Source: Gamsiella multidivaricata (lineage: Eukaryota > Mortierellomycota > Mortierellomycetes > Mortierellales > Mortierellaceae). Taken from it: a stretch of DNA of 31,266 nt. Under the pieces are notes generated by a model that was not told the origin of the DNA, did not search any database, and worked only from the letters and a program-made list of their open reading frames with translations. The translations under genes were made by a program, and so were the position numbers. This document shows, one piece after another, positions 1 through 7,580 of the stretch. The DNA lies in assembly GCF_025024155.1 (NCBI RefSeq), contig NW_026251835.1, positions 45,001 to 76,266 on the forward strand, read 5' to 3'. The stretch's first letter is position 1. Every line of letters begins with the position of its first letter.

Positions 1-1034
1 CAACCACGTTACTTCTCAAGCATGCTAGACTGGGTCTTCTTGGTGACGTGTCTTTGCAATGGAACACGAGGCACGTCTACAAACTGGCGGGCTTACCTTC
101 TCAGACAAGCCCTCTCGACCTATCGGACTTGCTAGACTTGAAGGCAATTTATATTGATATACCCATAGTATTTGTGGATAATCAAATAAAGTACCGACGA
201 GAGGCGTATGTTTTCTTCAATTTTGAAGAAGATATGAGAACTGCAACAGCCAACCCTATCAAGCTAGGAGACAGGGTTTTGGAGTAGTGCAAGACTGAGC
301 ACAAAGATTACTACTCATGTGGCTCGAGTAGGCATCTCAGAGCCGATTGTAAGACGCGTACCGAGTACAAGGAACAATATTTTCATGTAGAGGCAGTGAG
401 GAAATACAGCCAAGGACAACCGCTGCGAGTGAACGCTTCGCGGTCGTACGCCAAAGTCCCCAGCATCAACACCCAGGAACAACCCGCACAGGCTGCATCG
501 ACCAACGCAGGCACCAGTGGCGCCATTGTGGAGGAAACGGCGCTCAACACAAACACAGATGTTATTGCCGCGATCCTGGAGCAAATGCGTCAGGACCGAG
601 AGAGAGCTGAGGCCCAGTTCAAGACCATGATGCACTGTACGTAGGAGATGATGAAGATTGTTTGTACATGTAGTACCCCCACACAGACGTTCCAAGCACC
701 GCAAGCAAAGGAAATCAGGCCTGCTCAGGCAGCTATAGCAGCGACAACAGGACGATCGTCTAAGGAACGAACAACTGCTCCCGCTATGACATCAAAGACA
801 ACGGCACTAACTCAAAAGACAAATGACCAGGACTCGACTCAGCTGACTCTCCAGCAGCTATTGGACAAGGCCAAGCAACCTGGAGCCTTTCCAACACCAC
901 ACAGTAACATGAGTTTGCTTCTTGCTGCGTGGCAACTTGTAACGTCGAATTCCGGACCACCTCACCATCCGCTACCACCTACACCCGCTAAGAAAATGCA
1001 ACCGGCCGATTACTCAGGAATTAACAATGAATAA
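1..1034 (+). pseudogene. Decayed LINE ORF1 (gag-like), 5' truncated by window edge
   Basis: One reading frame runs from the window start to the TAA at about 1032, broken only by two TAG codons (285-287 and 642-644). Around 310-350 it encodes a zinc-knuckle-like segment, CGSSRHLRADC, with the C-x4-H-x4-C half intact; the first Cys position reads Tyr. The preceding part (YVFFNFEEDMRTATANPIK) resembles the stretch before the knuckle in gag-like ORF1 proteins, and what follows is Gln/Ala/Thr-rich linker. Such proteins bind retroelement RNA. TAG at 285 fits TGG>TAG and TAG at 642 fits CAG>TAG, consistent with decay. It is not the same family as the LINE at 9059-20390. The family call is an inference. 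Confidence 0.55.
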
Positions 1035-1676
1035 TACGCCCAATGTGCACTCTCTTCAGAATTATTATCCTTCGGGCCAGAACCATATATGTGTTATCTT
1101 CTTTTATTGCGAAAATCCAGAAACTTCCCGTAAGGAAAAAGTGAAATAAATTCTGCTCGTATATCATGAATGCCTACTATCTTCTTTTGTTTCGCCAGGG
1201 ATGAGAAGTATATGGACGATAAGTTTGTGAAAAACGATATATCCTTTTAACAGTGGCAGATCGTGCCTTATATACTAGAGGATAGCTATAAATGCATCTA
1301 GTATAGGGAACTAGGGACATAGGGGAAAGTCCCAGAGGCACAGTGCGCTTCATAAAGGATCGGTACCGAGTGCTGGTGAATCCAAGGAAAATAGGGTGCT
1401 CTATATAAGCAAGACAATGTGGTGAATACACCACAGAGAGAGCAACCGTGCCAAGGTTTGGTCACGGAAGCAATTACACTTTTACAACAAGGCACACGAA
1501 TCTCTAGCCACACCAACAGTTCTTCGTCGAAACAAGATCAACAACACCCATCCATAGGCTCTTTCTTACTCAGTTAAGTCGATCCATGTACTTTATTGTG
1601 AGGAGTGAGATCCCACTAGAAGGGAAACATCGACATGATTGTTACAAAATCATCAGCAAAACTGCCGCGGTTATAT
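1035..1676. other. No gene; outer end of left palindrome arm
   Basis: No convincing coding region. At 1197-1250 lies a short piece matching the C-terminal end of the MULE transposase fragment at 5917-5968. Relative to that copy it carries two one-base deletions and two substitutions (1236, 1256). From 1257 inward the arm is identical to its mirror. The rest is AT-rich 3' flank of the Cys-rich gene. Confidence 0.5.
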
Positions 1677-1982
1677 CTAAGGCTTGCTGCAGCTGTATGA
1701 TCCCTTTGGGGGCCAAGGATTCTTGGGGTCACGGTAGCCCGGCTTGCACTTGATGCGGCCGCCAGACTTGGAGCAGCAGGCTTTGTAAGCTTCAACCGAA
1801 GAGTCAAAGTCCGGAGTGTCGCAAACGTTTTCGTACATGCTGCCTTTAGCAACGATACAGCACGAAGCGTCATACTTGGGGTTGAAGCACGAGCAGATTC
1901 CATATTCGATCAATTGGTCTTGAGCTTTGATGGTCGAGACCGTAGCCAACAGCACGGCGAGGCAAGCAATTGCGAAACGCAT
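1677..1982 (-). CDS. Secreted cysteine-rich small protein, left copy
   Basis: 101 residues. The ATG at 1982 is preferred over an upstream in-frame start because it begins a textbook signal peptide (MRFAIACLAVLLATVSTIKA, likely cut before QDQ). The mature part is about 80 residues with nine Cys, including two CC pairs (SCC, ACC), and a Pro/Gly/Lys-rich C-terminus. This pattern fits a disulfide-stabilised extracellular protein or effector-like peptide. No known family is recognised. It is an exact mirror duplicate of 5183-5488, and the two copies point away from each other. A TATTAAAAGG element about 85-90 bp upstream of the ATG may be the core promoter. Function is unknown; the secretion call is strong. 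Confidence 0.8.
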   Translation of the reverse strand: MRFAIACLAVLLATVSTIKAQDQLIEYGICSCFNPKYDASCCIVAKGSMYENVCDTPDFDSSVEAYKACCSKSGGRIKCKPGYRDPKNPWPPKGSYSCSKP

Positions 1983-2389
1983 GTTGATTGTGAGCAAGGG
2001 TTCTTGAAAAAGATAAGAAAGAAGGATGAGCGCGATGATGATGGGTTGAAACAAAAACAAGACCCTTTTAATAAATACTTGGTTCTTATCATGTTTGGCC
2101 AAGCGAAGCTATTTTTTACCTCGCTTGCGGACGGCGCTAACTAGGGGCCCAGCCTAAATATATGACTGCGCACATCTGTCGAAGTAACTCGTTGCTAATG
2201 ATGTCGTATGATGCAAGCGCGAGCCGGACGAATAGGGATGCAGAAACGTCCGAGCCTCTCGACTCGTCGTCTATTTTGGAAATGGGCGTCCGCCATTGTA
2301 TGCATCGGCATGCATATTCCTGGGAATGCAGTGCCACACCGGGAGAATACTTGGGAAATGCCCGGCGCTGGGCACAAGAGAGTAGCATG

Positions 2390-2825
2390 ATCCTTTCACC
2401 TCCCCAGAAATCATCCCAAAACTACTACAACACCTCATTGAACTTCAAAACTCTCTCTCAGGAGGCTTACACTGATGTAAAGCCCTCGGCCAATGCGTCC
2501 TCAGACACAGCCCAGCTCGTCAAGGTTAGCCATTCTTGAATCGCTTTCAAACATGTTGGTTCAAGTATGCGTACCGACTTTGCTGTTGGATGTACGCAAC
2601 GTCTTTCTCGACAAAGATCACTCATTTAATCCATTGACTCCATTGGAACGAAAGCTAATAATAGGAACCGTGGGAATCTTGCCCGTGGAGCCAGTTGGCC
2701 GTGTTGGTGCTAATGTCTATGCTCTCAATGTCCACGCTGGTGGAGTTGTCGACTGAGAGTTCAGCCCTTTTGATCCCAACACTCTTATTACTGGATCTGA
2801 AAACGGTGAGGTACTTACCATCTAG
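2390..2825 (+). pseudogene. Coronin-like beta-propeller gene fragment (left arm)
   Basis: Two collinear pieces resemble the N-terminus of long coronins (coronin-7/POD-1 type, actin-binding WD40 proteins). The first, about 2429-2524, contains EAYTDVKPSANASSDTAQLVK and stops at a possible splice donor (AAG/GTTAGC). The second, about 2660-2825, contains GTVGILPVEPVGRVG and then, after an in-frame TGA at 2754-2756, EFSPFDPNTLITGSENGEVL, which looks like the first propeller blade. No initiator exon and no later blades follow, so this is a broken gene fragment. It is duplicated as 4340-4775. The coronin assignment is from remembered family patterns and could be another WD40 protein. Confidence 0.45.
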
Positions 2826-2997
2826 CGATGACGCTCAATGCTGTCTCAACATTATGTGTACAGCACTCTTTATTGACTGAAAATGACCATTCCATGTTCA
2901 GGTCAAAATATGGAGGATCTCCAGCAGAGAAGACAACTCTAAATTTAGCTATAGAACGTTCAGGGGGCGTCTTTTTTACGAACAGGGCAGAAGGGGC

Positions 2998-3059
2998 TGA
3001 GATATTTTGGAATTCAAAATGAGATGTGGCTCCACACACCACACCGATTAGGTATTTAC
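2998..3059 (+). repeat. Truncated copy of the solo-LTR family (left arm)
   Basis: It begins TGAGATATTTTGG and shares the block GGCTCCACACACCACACCGA with the full-length copies at 6356-6506 and 23292-23432. Similarity stops after GGTATTTA, so only about the first 60 bp remain. It abuts the TIR-bounded unit at 3065. Confidence 0.75.
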
Positions 3060-3064
3060 AGTAC

Positions 3065-3267
3065 GGTTCAAAACTGACCGCATGTTCTGAAGTAAATTTT
3101 GTTTATTTTAATATCTCAATGGATTGTGATTCGACTGCAATGAAGGTTGGCGTCATGGTAGCCCTTGATCTCGTGAATGATACTGCTAACTTGGAGGTCG
3201 ATATCTAGTCCCAATATAGTGATAGCAGTGTCCTAGTTGCCACGGGTCATTCGGTCAGTTTTGAACC
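3065..3267. mobile_element. 203-bp unit with 20-bp terminal inverted repeats (left arm)
   Basis: The ends are GGTTCAAAACTGACCG at 3065-3080 and its reverse complement at 3252-3267. Four further bases pair with one mismatch, giving roughly 20-bp inverted termini. No target duplication was found at the edges. Inside, a plus-strand frame (about 3141-3260) reads MVALDLVNDTANLEV, a TAG, then SDSSVLVATGHS, reminiscent of a WD40 blade. It could be a MITE-like element carrying a captured gene piece, or simply a short inverted repeat. Confidence 0.4.
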
Positions 3268-3540
3268 TATTTGCTGATCTCCACAATTCTTTACCAATTG
3301 CTATTTAAAACTTATTTTGATTAATGTATATGTCGCCGAGATGCCACGATATTGATTTCGTCGGTTAAGCTCGCTCCTTGAGACGTACACACAACAAAAT
3401 GTGACATGGATTTTGTATGGAAAATAAATATTTTTCTATCCTGTGCTTCAACCACTGATCCGAATAACATCCCCTTCTATGGTTTCATAGCACACATCAT
3501 TGGTAATGTTATTCTATGGTTGTAATGAATATAGGTCAAA
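3268..3540. other. Inner end of left arm, no gene
   Basis: AT-rich sequence running to the inner breakpoint. No coding frame, terminator or element end was recognised. It is perfectly mirrored at 3625-3897. Confidence 0.5.
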
Positions 3541-3624
3541 TTGCTGCAATACAATCAACAAATTACCAAAGAAAGTACTATTGTTACTATGTTTTGAAGT
3601 AATTTGTTTACAGTTTCATCGTGG
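3541..3624. other. Central spacer of the giant palindrome
   Basis: 84 unpaired nucleotides between GGTCAAA (ends 3540) and TTTGACC (starts 3625). Within it, AACAAATTAC at 3557-3566 pairs with GTAATTTGTT at 3599-3608 about the same axis of symmetry (position sum 7165). The spacer is therefore partly symmetric too. Confidence 0.85.
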
Positions 3625-3897
3625 TTTGACCTATATTCATTACAACCATAGAATAACATTACCAATGATGTGTGCTATGAAACCATAGAAGGGGATGTTA
3701 TTCGGATCAGTGGTTGAAGCACAGGATAGAAAAATATTTATTTTCCATACAAAATCCATGTCACATTTTGTTGTGTGTACGTCTCAAGGAGCGAGCTTAA
3801 CCGACGAAATCAATATCGTGGCATCTCGGCGACATATACATTAATCAAAATAAGTTTTAAATAGCAATTGGTAAAGAATTGTGGAGATCAGCAAATA

Positions 3898-4100
3898 GGT
3901 TCAAAACTGACCGAATGACCCGTGGCAACTAGGACACTGCTATCACTATATTGGGACTAGATATCGACCTCCAAGTTAGCAGTATCATTCACGAGATCAA
4001 GGGCTACCATGACGCCAACCTTCATTGCAGTCGAATCACAATCCATTGAGATATTAAAATAAACAAAATTTACTTCAGAACATGCGGTCAGTTTTGAACC
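3898..4100. mobile_element. 203-bp TIR-bounded unit (right arm)
   Basis: Mirror image of 3065-3267, with the same 16-bp perfect terminal inverted repeats and internal WD40-like fragment on the minus strand. Confidence 0.4.
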
Positions 4101-4105
4101 GTACT

Positions 4106-4167
4106 GTAAATACCTAATCGGTGTGGTGTGTGGAGCCACATCTCATTTTGAATTCCAAAATATCTCA
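4106..4167 (-). repeat. Truncated solo-LTR family copy (right arm)
   Basis: Mirror of 2998-3059, ending in the conserved CCAAAATATCTCA terminus of the LTR family. Confidence 0.75.
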
Positions 4168-4339
4168 GCCCCTTCTGCCCTGTTCGTAAAAAAGACGCCC
4201 CCTGAACGTTCTATAGCTAAATTTAGAGTTGTCTTCTCTGCTGGAGATCCTCCATATTTTGACCTGAACATGGAATGGTCATTTTCAGTCAATAAAGAGT
4301 GCTGTACACATAATGTTGAGACAGCATTGAGCGTCATCG

Positions 4340-4775
4340 CTAGATGGTAAGTACCTCACCGTTTTCAGATCCAGTAATAAGAGTGTTGGGATCAAAAGGG
4401 CTGAACTCTCAGTCGACAACTCCACCAGCGTGGACATTGAGAGCATAGACATTAGCACCAACACGGCCAACTGGCTCCACGGGCAAGATTCCCACGGTTC
4501 CTATTATTAGCTTTCGTTCCAATGGAGTCAATGGATTAAATGAGTGATCTTTGTCGAGAAAGACGTTGCGTACATCCAACAGCAAAGTCGGTACGCATAC
4601 TTGAACCAACATGTTTGAAAGCGATTCAAGAATGGCTAACCTTGACGAGCTGGGCTGTGTCTGAGGACGCATTGGCCGAGGGCTTTACATCAGTGTAAGC
4701 CTCCTGAGAGAGAGTTTTGAAGTTCAATGAGGTGTTGTAGTAGTTTTGGGATGATTTCTGGGGAGGTGAAAGGAT
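4340..4775 (-). pseudogene. Coronin-like beta-propeller gene fragment (right arm)
   Basis: Exact mirror of 2390-2825, with the same in-frame TGA, here at 4409-4411. Because both copies carry the identical lesion, the gene was already broken before the inverted duplication, or one arm has since been converted by the other. Confidence 0.45.
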
Positions 4776-5182
4776 CATGCTACTCTCTTGTGCCCAGCGC
4801 CGGGCATTTCCCAAGTATTCTCCCGGTGTGGCACTGCATTCCCAGGAATATGCATGCCGATGCATACAATGGCGGACGCCCATTTCCAAAATAGACGACG
4901 AGTCGAGAGGCTCGGACGTTTCTGCATCCCTATTCGTCCGGCTCGCGCTTGCATCATACGACATCATTAGCAACGAGTTACTTCGACAGATGTGCGCAGT
5001 CATATATTTAGGCTGGGCCCCTAGTTAGCGCCGTCCGCAAGCGAGGTAAAAAATAGCTTCGCTTGGCCAAACATGATAAGAACCAAGTATTTATTAAAAG
5101 GGTCTTGTTTTTGTTTCAACCCATCATCATCGCGCTCATCCTTCTTTCTTATCTTTTTCAAGAACCCTTGCTCACAATCAAC

Positions 5183-5488
5183 ATGCGTTTCGCAATTGCT
5201 TGCCTCGCCGTGCTGTTGGCTACGGTCTCGACCATCAAAGCTCAAGACCAATTGATCGAATATGGAATCTGCTCGTGCTTCAACCCCAAGTATGACGCTT
5301 CGTGCTGTATCGTTGCTAAAGGCAGCATGTACGAAAACGTTTGCGACACTCCGGACTTTGACTCTTCGGTTGAAGCTTACAAAGCCTGCTGCTCCAAGTC
5401 TGGCGGCCGCATCAAGTGCAAGCCGGGCTACCGTGACCCCAAGAATCCTTGGCCCCCAAAGGGATCATACAGCTGCAGCAAGCCTTAG
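5183..5488 (+). CDS. Secreted cysteine-rich small protein, right copy
   Basis: Identical in sequence to the gene at 1677-1982: 101 residues, an N-terminal signal peptide of about 20 residues (IKA/QDQ cleavage likely), nine Cys in the mature part, and ending YSCSKP. Start context CAACATGCG is good. The upstream 120 codons of the longer open frame (MAKHDKNQ...) are probably 5' leader, since the signal peptide starts at this internal Met. A TATTAAAAGG box lies at about 5091-5100. The gene faces outward toward the MULE fragment. Identical coding and flanking sequence means both copies should be transcribed if either is. The family is not recognised. Confidence 0.8.
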   Translation: MRFAIACLAVLLATVSTIKAQDQLIEYGICSCFNPKYDASCCIVAKGSMYENVCDTPDFDSSVEAYKACCSKSGGRIKCKPGYRDPKNPWPPKGSYSCSKP

Positions 5489-5914
5489 ATATAACCGCGG
5501 CAGTTTTGCTGATGATTTTGTAACAATCATGTCGATGTTTCCCTTCTAGTGGGATCTCACTCCTCACAATAAAGTACATGGATCGACTTAACTGAGTAAG
5601 AAAGAGCCTATGGATGGGTGTTGTTGATCTTGTTTCGACGAAGAACTGTTGGTGTGGCTAGAGATTCGTGTGCCTTGTTGTAAAAGTGTAATTGCTTCCG
5701 TGACCAAACCTTGGCACGGTTGCTCTCTCTGTGGTGTATTCACCACATTGTCTTGCTTATATAGAGCACCCTATTTTCCTTGGATTCACCAGCACTCGGT
5801 ACCGATCCTTTATGAAGCGCACTGTGCCTCTGGGACTTTCCCCTATGTCCCTAGTTCCCTATACTAGATGCATTTATAGCTATCCTCTAGTATATAAGGC
5901 ACGATCTGTCACTG
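5489..5914. other. 3' flank of Cys-rich gene, no gene
   Basis: Mirror of 1251-1676. It contains an AATAAA at about 5569-5574, a plausible poly(A) signal for the Cys-rich gene. No coding frame is recognised. Confidence 0.5.
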
Positions 5915-6888
5915 TTAAAAGGATATATTGTTTTTCACAAACTTATCGTCCCATATACTTCTCACTCCCTCCATTGCCGCATCCCCGTCCACCATTATAA
6001 CCCCAGGAGCCTTGTTGTCGGTTGCCTCCAGTAATGCTTGCAAGATCCATGAATAGTCATTTACTGTCTCGTTCCTGATCAAAGAGCATGTCACCAAACG
6101 CGTCTTTCCATCACTGTCCACGACCACTGAGGCGTTGAAAAACATGTGGAAGCGATTTGTGCTCAGTGTGTTGTCGTTCACCATGACATCTCGATATCGA
6201 CCGTATATGATACGTTGAGTTGGGCTCATCCAGAAAATCCTTTGTAGTCGGTCATCTTCGTCACACTCCACCTTGTAGAACCAATTGTCATCCTTGCACT
6301 TTTCCTGCTCCAACATTTTGACCAACTCAGCACCCTCTAAAAGATCCTTGAGTCCTGAGATATTTTTGGATTCAGAAATGAGTGAGAAAGAGATGCGGCT
6401 CCACACACCACACCGATTAGGTGTTTATTTGTATTAAATATAATAGTGAGCTGGAGGTGCACTTGTTAAAATAAATATACAGTGAACTCTGGTGAGATAT
6501 GCGACAAGTCCTGGCTTGGATCTTTTCGCTTTTTGGATCGCATTGCTGACCACCCGACGGCTGAACTCCATTGTCGGAAATTACTGTTGAAGCAGGTAGA
6601 TATGCTGATACAAAGTGAAGTTTCCCTCCACGATAGAGGCAATCCTGGCGTGCATCCCTTGATCAAGCCTCGTTCGGTCACAACTCAGATGCTGGAAATC
6701 TGGCTGCAAGCCGTGATTATGGGTCTCGCTTAGCGTAGCGATATACCATGCAGGCGAGATTGCACTCGGCGATCTGATGGTGAGACGAAACGGGCAACTG
6801 ATGCGCTTTGAGGAAGAGTTTCGCTGCGCAAGGGGATCGGCGAGTTTTTGGGGCCCATATATTAAGGACCTTTCGCAAACAAACATCG
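5915..6888 (-). pseudogene. MULE transposase exon 3 (FAR1 C-part plus truncated DDE domain), split by solo LTR
   Basis: Reading minus from 6888: MFVCERSLIYGPQKLADPL, then ISCPFRLTI and WYIATLSETHNHGLQPD, a FAR1-type zinc-binding region. A TAA follows at 6581-6583. The frame continues to SKPG, is interrupted by a 151-bp LTR, and resumes in the same frame at LKDLLEGAE. Then comes the MULE catalytic core: VMVNDNTLSTNRFHMFFNA (first Asp region), SLIRNETVNDYSWIL, and VIMVDGDAAMEG (second Asp region). The catalytic Glu and the C-terminus are missing because the palindrome boundary cuts the gene after SIWDDKFVKN. MULE transposases move Mutator-like DNA transposons. This copy is dead. Confidence 0.75.
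6356..6506. mobile_element. Solo LTR (TG...CA) with AGTCC target duplication
   Basis: 151 bp, starting TGAGATATTTTTGG and ending ATATGCGACA. It is flanked on both sides by AGTCC (6351-6355 and 6507-6511). Excision of the unit with one AGTCC restores the MULE reading frame (SKPG/LKDLL), which confirms the borders. A 141-bp relative with its own 5-bp duplication lies at 23292-23432. TG/CA ends and 5-bp duplications fit an LTR retrotransposon. Which strand is sense is unclear, and the parent element is not in the window. Confidence 0.85.
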
Positions 6889-6965
6889 CTGAGGGTAAGG
6901 TAGTGGTGGTTAGCGCCTTTTTTTCTTTTTCTTTTTTTTTTTCTTTTTTTTTTTTTGCGTCATAC
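6889..6965 (-). other. Predicted intron 2 of Ulp1-MULE gene
   Basis: The minus strand starts GTATGACGC and ends CCCTCAG, with branch-like GCTAAC about 22 nt before the acceptor. The middle is an A-rich run, seen as T tracts at 6917-6956. Splicing joins CGA-G to CG-ATG in frame (SPR-A-MFVCERS). Confidence 0.65.
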
Positions 6966-7500
6966 CTCGAGGTGAACGACCTGGAGAGCCGTTGAGATCT
7001 ACTTGGTGCGCCGGTAGGCTGAAACCCATACGAAATCCCCAGGCACGGATTTTATCCTTTGCCTCTTCGTAGCTCTCAAACGTGTAGTGAAGTGTGGGTA
7101 CCCATGACTGATCTTCTGGTACTGAATGATTGTCCTGTACACCCTCCGAATCCAGCAGAAGAGAAACGATATCCAGGCATGATTGCCCCTCCCCTTCTTC
7201 CACTGGTTGAGGTCCACTAGGAGTAGGCCCTTCGTCTGTACCAATCTCTCCATCGTCTGATTCCGAAAATGATGATCCGTGCTGTTTATCGTCAGCCTGT
7301 TCGAACTTGTCCCATTAATCGGTCGATTGCCAGACTGTTGGATCAATAGTTGGGCACTCGTTGAATTGATGTTCGAGTTCTAGGACAGAATGCGGGACGC
7401 ACGGAGCAGAATCATGACTCAACCTTCCAAGCGCTTCGATGCCAGGAGGATTGTAGGAGTCGCGGTTGATGGGTACACGCAAGGTTGGCTCTCCATACCG
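6966..7500 (-). pseudogene. Exon 2 of Ulp1-MULE gene (linker and FAR1 N-part)
   Basis: An open frame begins right after a TTCTAG acceptor with RYGEPTLRVPINRDSYNPPG and passes an in-frame TAA at about 7316-7318. It then runs through an acidic linker (SESDDGEIGTDEG) to TFESYEEAKDKIRAWGFRMGF, the typical start of FAR1-type DNA-binding domains in MULE transposases. It ends at the GTATGA donor at 6965. The frame is compatible with exon 1 (peptidase) and exon 3 (transposase), which is the main evidence that all three belong to one gene. Confidence 0.6.
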
Positions 7501-7580
7501 CTAGAAGATATTATCGCCATTAATATGATCGTCCTGGAACCAATTATCAGCTAGTATGAGCTCCATCAGCTTGAACTTAC
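7501..7580 (-). other. Predicted intron 1 of Ulp1-MULE gene
   Basis: 80 nt with a canonical GTAAGT donor directly after VTGYSL and a TTCTAG acceptor before RYGEPT. Both junctions are phase 0. Without splicing the peptidase frame ends four codons later. Confidence 0.6.

Larger units (their letters stand above)
1197..3540 (+). repeat. Left arm of giant palindrome
   Basis: Every position p from about 1257 to 3540 is complementary to 7165-p in the right arm. This was checked by the identical translations of all mirrored reading frames and by direct reading of 3209-3540. The outer 60 bp are diverged (two substitutions, two 1-bp deletions). The arm holds, outside to inside: a MULE fragment, the secreted Cys-rich gene (minus), coronin-like fragments (plus), a truncated solo LTR, and a TIR-bounded 203-bp unit. 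Confidence 0.95.
3625..5968 (-). repeat. Right arm of giant palindrome
   Basis: Exact reverse complement of the left arm from 3625 to about 5908, then 60 bp with two mismatches (5909, 5929) and two extra bases relative to the left arm. Its outer end passes without interruption into the minus-strand MULE transposase fragment. The left arm instead abuts unrelated LINE-like DNA, so the right side is the likelier original locus. Confidence 0.95.

Noticed and set aside
6900..6995. Phe-rich or Lys-rich reading frames over T/A tracts
   Set aside because: Low-complexity translation of the predicted intron; no domain and not conserved-looking.
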